DNA of 64,000 nt from contig NZ_CP015164.1 in the NCBI RefSeq assembly GCF_001766235.1, forward strand, positions 2,608,501 to 2,672,500, written 5' to 3'. The translations under genes were made by a program, and so were the position numbers. The notes under the pieces were generated by a model. It did not search any database, was not told where the DNA came from, and was given only the letters and a program-made list of their open reading frames with translations. Origin of the DNA: Acetobacter ascendens. GTDB lineage: Bacteria; Pseudomonadota; Alphaproteobacteria; Acetobacterales; Acetobacteraceae. Positions 48,116 through 56,881 of the stretch are shown in pieces; position 1 is the first letter of the stretch; each line of letters begins with the position of its first letter.

Positions 48116-49438
48116 TTATGCACGTTTTTGTGAGCTTGATGCTGCGATAAGCCAACCAACGAACATAAAAATCCATCCCGCTGTGGGAAAAGAAAAAACA
48201 GCACTGGTTGAAGTAATGGGCCATAACAAAATGCAACAGGTCACAAATAGCATGGCTTGCTGCGGATGATGCTCTACATTTAGCGCTCTCCACCCAGTGC
48301 GCAACCATTGGAAAGCCAGCGCTATAAACAGCACAAGGCCTGGTAAACCGGCTGTTGTGGCAATTTGCAGATAATAGTTATGAGGGTGAATGTTACAGCC
48401 CCGATCCGTATCATTTGTAAGCGTTTCTATGCCCAGAAAAGATAAGGCATGAGTTTGGATAGGAACGTGGCAGAAATTTCTAAAGCCATCCATACCCAGC
48501 CCCATCCAAGGATGTTGGGCAACCATAGTAATGGCAGAGCGGAAAAGCTTACCATAATCGCTTTGGGCGAAATGATGCAGTTGATCTGAAAATTTCAGAA
48601 CAAGCTTGGCGTAAACGGGCGGAGAGATCACAGGCAGGCTGGCAATCAATCCACCGGCACAAGCAAGAATGAGGCCAAAGGGCAGGCGAAAACGAGGGAA
48701 GATAAATGCTGTAAGAGACAGGCCAAAAAAGAGCAGCACACAGCTCATGCGTTGGCCGATAAGCACCATAGTTGTAACGCTCAGCAACAAGAGCGCGCAG
48801 CCAAGAACCCAATATTTCAGCTTATTGTGGCGTAACAGGCGTAAAACGCTCGGCATAATGCCGGGAAAAAACAGCATCAGCAGCGTAAAACCCGCACGGG
48901 GCTTTATGAATGGCCCTGTCAAGCTGCCATCACCCCAGCGCGGCATACCCATCAGATTGGTGCCGGTTAGATACTGTTGCCAGCATTGGCTTATCAACCA
49001 TAAGGCCGCCAGTAAGCAGATGCGCTCCAGCCATATGCGCCGTGCTTCAGTGGCAAGAAGCCAGCATTGCAGTGCTACACAAAACAGAAAAATCCGAGGT
49101 AGGCAGAGCGCCTGAACCCATGCTCCCGTAATGCCAACATGTATGGAGGAAAGCAAGCTGAACCCGCAAAATAATGCGGCCAGTTTAAGCCAAGGTTGTT
49201 TAACCCATTGCCAGTTCTTCAACAGGTAACAGTGCAGAAGAAACAGCCCACCAATAACAGAAGCAAACGTGTCTGAAAGGGCGCGGCTATAGAATAGAAA
49301 AAATGGGAAGATGCTCAGACACACCAAACCTACTGCTGTCAGATATCCAGCCAGCTTGACACGGAGTGGGGAGGAAACAGCAGGAGACATGTCTGGAATG
49401 GATAAGGCTGGCCACCCGATATTGCAGCCAGCCTCCAA
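48116..49438 (-). CDS. O-antigen ligase/polymerase-like membrane protein (Wzy_C family)
   Basis: 440 residues from TTG 49438, or 424 from ATG 49390 (MSPAVSSPLRVKLAGYL); neither start has a strong ribosome binding site. About ten to eleven helices. The large loop before the last helices has HPWMGLGMDGFRNFC and DRGCNIHPHNYYLQIATTAGL; the H/N-rich HPHNYYLQ motif is typical of the O-antigen ligase family. Likely role is joining or polymerising surface polysaccharide in the periplasm. Which polymer is unknown; no sugar genes are adjacent. An IS element ends just past its stop. Confidence 0.8.
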   Translation of the reverse strand: MEAGCNIGWPALSIPDMSPAVSSPLRVKLAGYLTAVGLVCLSIFPFFLFYSRALSDTFASVIGGLFLLHCYLLKNWQWVKQPWLKLAALFCGFSLLSSIHVGITGAWVQALCLPRIFLFCVALQCWLLATEARRIWLERICLLAALWLISQCWQQYLTGTNLMGMPRWGDGSLTGPFIKPRAGFTLLMLFFPGIMPSVLRLLRHNKLKYWVLGCALLLLSVTTMVLIGQRMSCVLLFFGLSLTAFIFPRFRLPFGLILACAGGLIASLPVISPPVYAKLVLKFSDQLHHFAQSDYGKLFRSAITMVAQHPWMGLGMDGFRNFCHVPIQTHALSFLGIETLTNDTDRGCNIHPHNYYLQIATTAGLPGLVLFIALAFQWLRTGWRALNVEHHPQQAMLFVTCCILLWPITSTSAVFSFPTAGWIFMFVGWLIAASSSQKRA

Positions 49439-49451
49439 TCAGTTTGAGTGA

Positions 49452-50009
49452 TTAGAACGGAATTTCGTCATCAAGATCTCCGTTGCCGCCAGAAGCATCC
49501 CAGCCGCCGGAGTTATTGCTACCGCTGCGCTGTGCTGGCGGCTGGCGTGGAGCGGATGATGGGGCGCCATAACCACTGCCGCCGCCACTATTATAGCCGC
49601 CATAGCTGCTTCCGCCGCCAAAGCCACCGCTGCCTTCACCTTCGCCTTCGCCACTATTGCGGCTATCCAGCAGCACCAGCTCACCACGGAAACGGTCAAT
49701 AATCACTTCCGTCGTGTAGCGTTCCTGACCGCCCTGATCTGTCCATTTTCTGGTCTGCAGGGAACCTTCCAGATAAACTTTGCGGCCTTTGCGCAGGAAA
49801 CGTTCGGCTACATCAGCCAGACGTTCATTGAAAATGACCACGCGATGCCACTCTGTGCGTTCACGTCGTTCCCCAGATGCGCGGTCATTCCATGTGTCGC
49901 TGGTAGCCAGAGAGAAGGAAACAATCTTTGCACCGCTCTGGCTGGAACGCACTTCGGGGTCCTTGCCCAGATTGCCGACCAGAATAACCTTGTTAACGCT
50001 GCCAGCCAT
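49452..50009 (-). CDS. ssb: single-stranded DNA-binding protein
   Basis: Replication and repair SSB, 185 residues. The OB fold starts MAGSVNKVILVGNLGKDPEV and includes ERTEWHRVVIFNERLADVAE. A Gly/Ser-rich disordered linker (about 120-175) leads to the acidic partner-binding tip DLDDEIPF. The gene directly upstream of the ligase-like gene on the same strand; 13 bases separate them. Confidence 0.96.
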   Translation of the reverse strand: MAGSVNKVILVGNLGKDPEVRSSQSGAKIVSFSLATSDTWNDRASGERRERTEWHRVVIFNERLADVAERFLRKGRKVYLEGSLQTRKWTDQGGQERYTTEVIIDRFRGELVLLDSRNSGEGEGEGSGGFGGGSSYGGYNSGGGSGYGAPSSAPRQPPAQRSGSNNSGGWDASGGNGDLDDEIPF

Positions 50010-50086
50010 AAATGCCGTTACCTTCTATTTGCGTAAAATCCATTTTCGTTCTGCCTATGTAGCGCACCAGCCGAACGGGTGAAAGC

Positions 50087-50671
50087 TTAAAGCCGCCAGA
50101 TGGAGAATCGGGCTGCACCATGTTGGCGTTCTGCTAGAAAAGCAGGTGTGTTTGCTGTTTCTGGCGCTTCTTCCGTGTTGGAAAAAGGCAAAGGTTCCTC
50201 ACGCCCAGTTTCAATGACCGCAATGGTATTTGGGGCAATCCAACCTTTGTTTTGCAGAGCCTTGAGGGCGCGCTCAGGCAGATTCTGATGATATGGCGGG
50301 TCCAGAAACACCAACCCAGCCGGGGAAGTGCAAGCCGGCGGTGACGTCACATCCCGCGCAATCACGGTGCAGCTATCTTCCCACTTGCAGGCCTGAATGT
50401 TGGCCCGTAGCGCGGCTAGGGCAGGGCGGCTCGTTTCGAAAAAAGTGGCATGCTTTGTCCCGCGAGAAAGAGCTTCCAGCCCCAGTGCGCCGGTGCCAGC
50501 AAAAGCATCTAGCACATGCGCACCAGAGATAAGCGCAGGCCCGCCCCAGGGTGCATGCAGCAGCATATCAAACAAGGCTTGTCGTACCCTGTCTGCAGTG
50601 GGGCGTGTGGTCTGTCCTGCTGGGGCTGTTAGCAACCGCCCTTTACGGCTGCCAGCAATAATCCGAACCAT
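50087..50671 (-). CDS. rsmD: 16S rRNA (guanine966-N2)-methyltransferase RsmD
   Basis: 194 residues. It opens MVRIIAGSRKGRLLTAPAGQ, with the SAM-binding motif VLDAFAGTGALGLEALSRG (about 50-68) and the catalytic LVFLDPPYHQ (about 121-130, DPPY). Its ATG overlaps the stop of the pseudouridine synthase gene (TAATG), so the two ribosome-modification genes are coupled. Confidence 0.94.
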   Translation of the reverse strand: MVRIIAGSRKGRLLTAPAGQTTRPTADRVRQALFDMLLHAPWGGPALISGAHVLDAFAGTGALGLEALSRGTKHATFFETSRPALAALRANIQACKWEDSCTVIARDVTSPPACTSPAGLVFLDPPYHQNLPERALKALQNKGWIAPNTIAVIETGREEPLPFSNTEEAPETANTPAFLAERQHGAARFSIWRL

Positions 50672-51447
50672 TAGTCTGCCTGTTTTGCGGGTGCGCGCTG
50701 GGCTGGGGGAGCCTTTTCTGTTGCTTTGGGCAACTGATCACGCAACACGCGCGGAGAAACTTCCTCCAGTTCACGGCGCAGCAAGGTGCCAAGCTGGAAA
50801 GGCCCATAGCTGGTGCGTATCAGGCGGCTGACGTGTAGGTTCATGCCCGCCATGACCTTACGAATTTCACGGTTTTTCCCTTCCTTGAGGGAAACTGTCA
50901 GCCACGCATTATCACCCTTGCGCGAATCCAGAGCAGCATGGATAGGGCCGTAACGCACGCCATCAAACACGCTGCCCTGAGCCAGATTTGCCAAGCGTTC
51001 TTCATCCACCACGCCAAAGACGCGCACACGGTAGCGGCGTAGCCAGCCGTTGGAGGGAAGTTCCAGCCTACGTGCCAGTTCGCCATCATTGGTGAGCAAC
51101 AGCAGCCCTTCACTGTTCAGATCAAGCCGCCCAACGCTGATAACGCGTGGCATGCCTTCTGGCAGGGAGGCAAAAACCGTGGGCCGGCCTTCTGGGTCTT
51201 TATGTGTTGTCACCAAACCATCTGGTTTATGGTAACGCCACAAACGTGTGCGTTCTGGGGCAGAAACGGGTTCCCCATCAACCTGCACAATATCGCCATC
51301 TGTTACAAAAGTGGCGGGGTGCGTAACGGGTTGGCCATTTAGACGGATACGGTTTTCCTCTATCATGCGCTCCGCATCACGGCGGCTGGCCACGCCACTG
51401 CGGGCCAGCCATTTTGCTATGCGTTCCCCTCGGGTTTCCTGCGTCAC
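50671..51447 (-). CDS. rluB: rRNA pseudouridine synthase, RluB/RsuA type
   Basis: 258 residues from the GTG at 51447, which follows AGGAG and overlaps the stop of the upstream gene (GTGA). The N-terminal S4 domain is ERIAKWLARSGVASRRDAERMI. The catalytic region has VGRLDLNSEGLLLLTNDGEL (Asp about residue 112) and GKNREIRKVMAG. A basic Pro/Ala/Lys tail ends the protein. Whether it acts on 23S (RluB) or 16S (RsuA) rRNA is inferred from subfamily style. Confidence 0.88.
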   Translation of the reverse strand: MTQETRGERIAKWLARSGVASRRDAERMIEENRIRLNGQPVTHPATFVTDGDIVQVDGEPVSAPERTRLWRYHKPDGLVTTHKDPEGRPTVFASLPEGMPRVISVGRLDLNSEGLLLLTNDGELARRLELPSNGWLRRYRVRVFGVVDEERLANLAQGSVFDGVRYGPIHAALDSRKGDNAWLTVSLKEGKNREIRKVMAGMNLHVSRLIRTSYGPFQLGTLLRRELEEVSPRVLRDQLPKATEKAPPAQRAPAKQAD

Positions 51448-52175
51448 GCTGAATCTCCTGCTGCCTGTATGAAGGCCTTGAAAAGTGCTTTGTCTGCGGG
51501 GTCTATGCCAAATTCCGGGTGCCATTGCACCCCAAGGCAGAAAGAATGTGTGGGATCTTCAATCCCTTCAATAATACCATCTTCTGCCACGGCGTTAATA
51601 ATGCATCGGCCTGGTGTTTTGACAGCTTGATGATGGGAGGAATTAACGCCAATACGTGCAGGGTTGCCTATGCTACGTGCTAATAAGGTATCAGGCGTTA
51701 CTGTGACACTATGGCTTGCTTCATTCCGTGGGTTTGGCTGCTCATGCGGAAGGGCTGTTGGGCATTCTTCCGGGATGTGTTGGATCAGGCTGCCACCAAG
51801 GGCTACGGCTATAAGTTGCATGCCACCGCATATTCCCAAAACCGGCATATCACGTTGCAGGGCTGCGGTTAGATAAGCTGCTTCTGCCTGCGTGCGGCGA
51901 GGGCGCAAAGTTATGGTGGGGTGAACATGTGTTTCCCCATACAAAGTGGGGTCAATATCAAACGCGCCCCCCGTTATAATCAATCCATCCAACAGGTGCA
52001 TGTAATCGGCACAAAGCTGCGGAAACAAAGGGAGCGCAATAGGTAAGCCACCAGCGGTGGAAACGGCAGACATATAATTTTCCCGTATGGCATACCATTT
52101 AAAGCGGGAATAACGGTCTTCACCGCCATCCTCCAAATCAAGCGTAATACCAATAACGGGGCGTTTTTCTATCAT
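51444..52175 (-). CDS. class-I glutamine-amidotransferase-like hydrolase (peptidase C26, PuuD-like)
   Basis: 243 residues. The nucleophile elbow is PVLGICGGMQLIAVALGG (Cys about residue 114), and the His-Glu pair is in LGVQWHPEFGID (about 218-229). Also present is DGLIITGGAFDIDPTLYGE. The pattern matches gamma-glutamyl-gamma-aminobutyrate hydrolases of putrescine breakdown, but no other puu genes are near, so the substrate is uncertain. It shares a 4-base overlap with the rluB start. Confidence 0.85.
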   Translation of the reverse strand: MIEKRPVIGITLDLEDGGEDRYSRFKWYAIRENYMSAVSTAGGLPIALPLFPQLCADYMHLLDGLIITGGAFDIDPTLYGETHVHPTITLRPRRTQAEAAYLTAALQRDMPVLGICGGMQLIAVALGGSLIQHIPEECPTALPHEQPNPRNEASHSVTVTPDTLLARSIGNPARIGVNSSHHQAVKTPGRCIINAVAEDGIIEGIEDPTHSFCLGVQWHPEFGIDPADKALFKAFIQAAGDSA

Positions 52176-52298
52176 ATGCCACTATCCTGAAAGAACGGGA
52201 GGAAGAGGGATAAAAGACCGTTCTTTCAGGGGGTATGTAGCAAAGTACTGGCGCGGGAAACAAAAACCCGTGTGGCTAATCTGTTTCTGGCCTGCCTA

Positions 52299-52451
52299 TT
52301 AGCGGGATAGAAAGGAAGGAATACTGATAGGGAGCGTTTTGGTAGCGGTAGGGGGCGGCGCCAAGGTTGCTGGCTCGTAATTGACACCATCTGCAATGGC
52401 GAGACCAAATCCAATGGCCGCAGCAGCCAGAATGAAAGACAGGCTATGCAT
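52299..52451 (-). CDS. 50-residue peptide with a hydrophobic N-terminus
   Basis: Begins MHSLSFILAAAAIGFGLAIA followed by DGVNYEPATLAPPPTATK and SIPSFLSR. GGAGG lies 7 bases before the ATG at 52451, a strong ribosome binding site. The hydrophobic stretch could be a signal peptide or a membrane helix, and the remainder is Pro/Thr-rich. It is a single gene between puuD-like and tadA. Family unknown; translation is inferred from the ribosome binding site. Confidence 0.5.
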   Translation of the reverse strand: MHSLSFILAAAAIGFGLAIADGVNYEPATLAPPPTATKTLPISIPSFLSR

Positions 52452-52672
52452 GTTTCTGACCCTCCTCGCTCGGGTTTGGTATGATTGCAAAAGAGCAATC
52501 CCAATAAGGTGGCCTCACGCTCTGTTACAGAACGGATTAAGGCTCCTTTAAGGCAGGATGACAAAAAAGCATGCATGATTGCAAGAAAAATCTGGATGTT
52601 TTCTGGCACATAAAAGCGAAAAAAACCTGAACGTTTCGGATCGTAGAGAGTAACATTTCGTGAGCACACGGC

Positions 52673-53128
52673 ATGACTAAACAAAGTGGCATGGCACTGG
52701 CGTTGCAGCAGGCCCATCTGGCTGCTGCAAATGGAGAAGTGCCTGTGGGGGCCGTGCTGTTAGATAGCACCGGAAAAGTGCTGGCGCAGGCTGGTAACCG
52801 AGTGGAGGAATTGCACGATCCATCAGCTCACGCTGAAATGTTGGTTATGCGCAAAGCCGTACAGCAGCGGCAGGGCCAAAAGCTGGCGGATTGCACTTTA
52901 TTTGTATCACTCGAACCATGCCCCATGTGTGCGGCAGCTATGGCGCATTTTCGGCTGGGGAGGGTGGTGTTTGGTGCGTATGACGCCAAAGGCGGAGGCG
53001 TAGAGCACGGTGCACGCTTGCCCCATCGGCCCGAAACCTTACATCGTATGGAAGTTATAGGCGGGGTAAGGGAGCGGGAAGCTGCAGAAATGTTGAGGGC
53101 TTTTTTCCAGAAATTGCGCTGCCGATAA
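52673..53128 (+). CDS. tadA: tRNA-specific adenosine deaminase
   Basis: Converts A34 to inosine in tRNA-Arg(ACG). The 151-residue protein has the deaminase zinc motifs HAEM (about 60-63, with the proton-shuttling Glu) and LEPCPMCAAAM (about 82-92). NGEVPVGAVLLD and FGAYDAKGGGVEHG also match TadA. Other nucleoside deaminases share the fold. Confidence 0.88.
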   Translation: MTKQSGMALALQQAHLAAANGEVPVGAVLLDSTGKVLAQAGNRVEELHDPSAHAEMLVMRKAVQQRQGQKLADCTLFVSLEPCPMCAAAMAHFRLGRVVFGAYDAKGGGVEHGARLPHRPETLHRMEVIGGVREREAAEMLRAFFQKLRCR

Positions 53129-53304
53129 CATCTTGTGAAATTATGAAGATACAGCTTTTTTTTTCTTGGTTAAGAAACCATGTTAGCGTTGTAGGCGTAA
53201 AGCACTGTAAACTCTGGGCAATCTGTGGTGGCTGCCGGAGCTGGGTGTTTGGACCGTCCGGGAATTGTCCTGTCGGGATAAAACAAGGAACAGTCGAAGT
53301 CGTG

Positions 53305-54873
53305 ATGTCGGGAAAATCTGTGACAAAAGTTTGGGCGCGGAACAGACGCCGTAATTGGATGTCAGCCCTTCTGGCAAGCTGTGTATTGGTAACGGCAGCC
53401 GCTCCATGGTGCAGCACGCCAGCACGCGCAGAAGCTGATAGTGTTATTAAGCCAAACACCCCCACTTCTCAGCGTATTCCAGATTTTGTTAGTCTGGTTA
53501 AGCAGGTTAAGCCGGCTGTGGTGTCTATTACATCCATGATCCGGGCAGATGCAGTGGAAGGTGATGGTGGCGGTATGGGCGGAATGCCTTTTCCGTTCCC
53601 GTTCCCTTTCCAGATGATGCCCCAGCCTTCACATCAGACGATTGAGGCCAGAGGCTCTGGCTTCCTGATTTCAGCCGATGGTTATGTGGTAACCAACAAC
53701 CATGTGGTGAAAGGCGCCACCAAGGTTACGGTCATACTGGATGATGGCACAACGCTGCCTGCCAAAGTGGTGGGGCGTGATGGCAAAACCGATCTAGCGC
53801 TGCTGAAAGTTACAACCTCCGAAAAACTTCCCTTTATTGAGTTAGGGGAATCGGACGATGTGCAGCCTGGCGAATGGGTGATTGCCGTTGGTAACCCGTA
53901 TGGCTTGGGCGGTACTGTTACCGCAGGTATTGTTTCTGCGCGTGGCCGAGACATTAACGAAGGCCCTTACGACAACTTCATTCAGGTTGATGCGCCCATC
54001 AACCGCGGGAATTCTGGCGGCCCACTGTTTACGCAGGATGGTAAGGTTGTTGGGGTTAATACCGCTATTCTTTCTCCCTCCGGCGGGGGGTCCATTGGTA
54101 TTGGGTTTGCGATTCCATCGGATACCGTGCGCAATGTGGTCGAGCAGCTTCGCAAAACCGGACATGTGGTGCGCGGCTATCTAGGCGTAAATGCACAGGT
54201 TATTTCTCCGGTTATGGCGCGTGCGCTTGGGTTGCCTGCACCAGCTACGCCGGGGGCACAGCCAATTGGTGCGCTGGTGGCAAGCGTAAGCCCCGGCAGT
54301 CCGGCTGAAAAAGTTGGCCTGAAATCGGAAGATGTGATTACCGATTTCAACGGGCAGAAGGTCAGCAACCCACATGATCTGGCTGTGCGTGTGGCATCTA
54401 TTGCGCCGGGTAAGCAGGCTACAATCGGTTATTTGCGCGGTGGTAAAGCCCAAACAGCTACCGTTACAATCGGAGATTTGAAAACCGCTTCCAGCGATGG
54501 CAGTAGCGGAAGCAATGCTGATGTTGCACGTGGCCAGCGGCTTGGTATTGCCTTGGCACCGCTTTCTCGCGATGTGCGCCAGCAATTGGGGCTTTCAGCG
54601 GATGTGCGCGGCGTTGTTGTGAGTGATGTTGATCCCGGCTCTCCGGCAGATCAGGCTGGTATTCGTCCTGGAGATGTTATTCAGGCAATCGGTAGCCAAG
54701 CTGTGGATTCCCCGCGTGCGGTGGTTGCCAGCGTGAAGGCGGCACTGGCTGCCAAAAAGCCTGTGCTGTTGCGGGTTATGCGGGATAATCAGTCTCTGTT
54801 TATCGCGATCTCTCCAGATGGCGGAAATAACGCCCCACCATCTGATGATGGCGGTGATGATGACGATAACTAA
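53305..54873 (+). CDS. degP: DegP/HtrA-family periplasmic serine protease
   Basis: Envelope quality-control protease, 522 residues from ATG 53305 (MSGKSVTKVWARNRR). The signal peptide ends near TPARAEA. The trypsin-like domain has the His in VVTNNHVVKGA, the Asp in KTDLALLKV and the Ser in RGNSGGPLF. Two PDZ domains follow (GALVASVSPGSPAEKVGL and GVVVSDVDPGSPADQAGI). A Gly/Met/Phe-rich loop (GGMGGMPFPFPFPFQMMP) lies before the protease core, as in many DegP proteins. The open frame extends upstream to 53143 but without signal-like sequence. A terminator follows. Confidence 0.93.
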   Translation: MSGKSVTKVWARNRRRNWMSALLASCVLVTAAAPWCSTPARAEADSVIKPNTPTSQRIPDFVSLVKQVKPAVVSITSMIRADAVEGDGGGMGGMPFPFPFPFQMMPQPSHQTIEARGSGFLISADGYVVTNNHVVKGATKVTVILDDGTTLPAKVVGRDGKTDLALLKVTTSEKLPFIELGESDDVQPGEWVIAVGNPYGLGGTVTAGIVSARGRDINEGPYDNFIQVDAPINRGNSGGPLFTQDGKVVGVNTAILSPSGGGSIGIGFAIPSDTVRNVVEQLRKTGHVVRGYLGVNAQVISPVMARALGLPAPATPGAQPIGALVASVSPGSPAEKVGLKSEDVITDFNGQKVSNPHDLAVRVASIAPGKQATIGYLRGGKAQTATVTIGDLKTASSDGSSGSNADVARGQRLGIALAPLSRDVRQQLGLSADVRGVVVSDVDPGSPADQAGIRPGDVIQAIGSQAVDSPRAVVASVKAALAAKKPVLLRVMRDNQSLFIAISPDGGNNAPPSDDGGDDDDN

Positions 54874-54900
54874 AGGGTTGAAGTAACCCGAATCATTGGA

Positions 54901-54933
54901 AAGGCTGGTTCAGAAATGGGCCAGCCTTTTTCT
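54901..54933 (+). terminator. rho-independent terminator downstream of degP
   Basis: AAGGCTGG-TTCAGAAATGGG-CCAGCCTT followed by TTTCTTT. It may also serve the convergent regulator gene. Confidence 0.78.
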
Positions 54934-54941
54934 TTGGCAGG

Positions 54942-55760
54942 CTAAATAGATTTTAGGCCGTAAGCGATGTCTTGTAGATTGGGCAGGGAAAGAATGCGGA
55001 TGCAATGATTCTCAGTGCCAGAGATAACTTTATCGCGGCGGAGGGCGCTGATAGTGCGGCTTACAGTTTCAATTGTTAGGCCCAGATAGTCTGCAATATC
55101 CACACGCGTCATGGGCACAGAAGCCGTGGTTTGCGCATCAGGATCGTGTGGATGTGTGCGCTGATATTGCTTGATACGGTCTAGCAGAAAACTGGCAACT
55201 TTTTCTTTGGCGGTTTTGCGCCCCAAAAGCAGCATCTGTTCCTGCGCATCAGCTAGCTCGTGCGTGACTGCGGAGAGAAGATGATGGGCGAATCGTGGGT
55301 ATTCTCCCAATAGATTTTCTATTTGTGTATGTGTGCAGCGGCACAACAACACAGTGCTTACGGTTTCCGCCCCAAAGGAATAAGTGCGCGAGTTGCTAAG
55401 GCCAACAAACTGCCCTGCATCGGCAAACCCGGTAATCTGGCGGCGCCCATCTGGTAGAGATTCAAAGAGTTTAACGGTGCCGTTGATAACGTTGAAAAAG
55501 GCAGATGCTGGTGTGCCTTCCTCAATAACCGCCGTACCCGGTGGTAGAGAAACCTGACGCGTGGCGTGCGCCAAAACCGCCACATCCTGATCTTCTATGC
55601 TGCTGCAAAGGTTGTACTCGCGCACCTTACACATCAAACATCGTGCAGTATCGGTATCTGCACGCCCAGTGCGTTTGCCAGCGGAATGAAGTGCCTGAGC
55701 GGAAGGAGAAGGTGGCATGGGAGCAGAATCCGGAAAACCCGGTACCTTCAGCATTAGCAT
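54942..55760 (-). CDS. FNR/FnrN-type oxygen-responsive transcriptional regulator
   Basis: 272 residues. Cysteines near the N-terminus in CLMCKVREYNLC (about 41-52, Cx2Cx7C) suit an oxygen-labile iron-sulfur cluster of the FnrN type, with further Cys in LLCRCTH. A cyclic-nucleotide-like barrel follows, then the helix-turn-helix TRVDIADYLGLTIETVSRTI with the E-x2-S-R reading residues of FNR proteins. A perfect FNR box lies 61 bases upstream (autoregulation likely) and a second one faces ompW-hemN. Confidence 0.88.
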   Translation of the reverse strand: MLMLKVPGFPDSAPMPPSPSAQALHSAGKRTGRADTDTARCLMCKVREYNLCSSIEDQDVAVLAHATRQVSLPPGTAVIEEGTPASAFFNVINGTVKLFESLPDGRRQITGFADAGQFVGLSNSRTYSFGAETVSTVLLCRCTHTQIENLLGEYPRFAHHLLSAVTHELADAQEQMLLLGRKTAKEKVASFLLDRIKQYQRTHPHDPDAQTTASVPMTRVDIADYLGLTIETVSRTISALRRDKVISGTENHCIRILSLPNLQDIAYGLKSI

Positions 55761-55820
55761 TATGGCGAACGTGCTGAACCGGAAAGAAAGGGAATGTGTT
55801 GCGTAAATATTATGTCATTG

Positions 55821-55834
55821 TTGATATAAATCAA
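55821..55834. promoter_or_regulatory. FNR box upstream of the FNR-type regulator gene
   Basis: TTGATATAAATCAA, a perfect match to the TTGAT-N4-ATCAA consensus. It is 61 bases before the regulator's ATG on the minus strand. Confidence 0.85.
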
Positions 55835-55951
55835 TAATCGGCAGATGTCTGGGGCGGAATTGGTTACAATTTGCCTTGGCTATAGGCCTTAAAATGCGCT
55901 GTGATTAAAATGACACAGTAGTGTCGCATATGAGGCGGAGATGCTTGGGAT

Positions 55952-55965
55952 TTGATCTAAATCAA
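55952..55965. promoter_or_regulatory. FNR box upstream of ompW-hemN
   Basis: TTGATCTAAATCAA, a perfect consensus palindrome. It is 75 bases before the ompW-like ATG at 56040, a position that suits activation near -41. Confidence 0.85.
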
Positions 55966-56039
55966 GGCTGGAAGAACGAGCGCGTGATTTTTTCCGCTTC
56001 AGATTATCGTTCTCTGGCGCAGTGGAAAGACACACAGAC

Positions 56040-56873
56040 ATGGTCAAGTTCCGTTCCCTTTTTACGGCAGTGGTGGCTGGCGTTGCCGCTCTGGCCGGTA
56101 CCGCCAAAGCTCAGACAACAGCTCCTAACGCTGCGTATGTGAATGCGCCGGTCATGCAGCGTATTCCCGATGCACCAAAACCGGGTGCAGGGCATTGCGG
56201 CCTGTTTGAAACCTGCGCTAGCACCAAGATTGGTCTGGGCCGTGGTGACTTCATGATCCGTTTGTCCGGTGTGGGCGTTCTGCCGCAGGACCGTGACAGC
56301 AAAGCTTGGCTGACAGCACCGGGCCTTGGTCTGAACCATCTGCCACTGAACAACACGCACCTTTCCACCACTAATCAGGCCATGCCGGAACTGACGGTGG
56401 AATACTTCATCACAGATAACCTGTCTGTTGACCTGATCGCCACCAGCACTCGTCATGAAGTGGCTGCTCTGGGTAGCGATGTTCCTTCACTGGGTGGGCC
56501 CCGCAAGCTGGATGTTGGTAGCGCATGGGTTTTGCCCCCTACGCTGACATTCGCTTGGCATTTCCGCCCGCATAAGCGCTTCAACCCGTATGTGGGTGTA
56601 GGTGCAACGGCTATGTGGTTCCATAACATGAACGGCAACCGTGGTTCTGCTCTGGGTCTGACTAAGCTGAACGCAGGCTTTACCGGTGGTCCTTCTGTGA
56701 ACGTTGGTTTCGATTATCAGATCGTCGGCAACTGGTTCTTCAACGCAGACGTCAAGCAGATGTTCGTGCGTATGCATGCTTGGGTTGAAAACCCAGCAGA
56801 AAGCCTGAAGGTGAAAGCACACGAATCTCTGGATCCGACAGTGGTTTCCGCTGGTATTGCTTACCGGTTCTAA
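56040..56873 (+). CDS. ompW: OmpW-family outer-membrane protein
   Basis: 277 residues from ATG 56040 (MVKFRSLFTAVVAGVAALAG, signal peptide ending AKAQ); a GTG-type extension to 56022 is less likely. Small eight-stranded barrel features are GDFMIRLSGVGVLP, PELTVEYFITDNLSVDLIA, FNPYVGVGATAMWFHNMN and the C-terminal AGIAYRF ending in Phe. OmpW proteins carry small hydrophobic compounds and are often raised under low oxygen, which fits the FNR box upstream. hemN follows 8 bases later. Confidence 0.88.
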   Translation: MVKFRSLFTAVVAGVAALAGTAKAQTTAPNAAYVNAPVMQRIPDAPKPGAGHCGLFETCASTKIGLGRGDFMIRLSGVGVLPQDRDSKAWLTAPGLGLNHLPLNNTHLSTTNQAMPELTVEYFITDNLSVDLIATSTRHEVAALGSDVPSLGGPRKLDVGSAWVLPPTLTFAWHFRPHKRFNPYVGVGATAMWFHNMNGNRGSALGLTKLNAGFTGGPSVNVGFDYQIVGNWFFNADVKQMFVRMHAWVENPAESLKVKAHESLDPTVVSAGIAYRF

Positions 56874-56881
56874 GAGATATT

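Noticed and set aside
52226..52717. 163-codon minus-strand frame overlapping the 50-residue peptide and tadA start
   Set aside because: It overlaps the tadA coding start and the better-supported small gene in another frame, and shows no recognisable domain.
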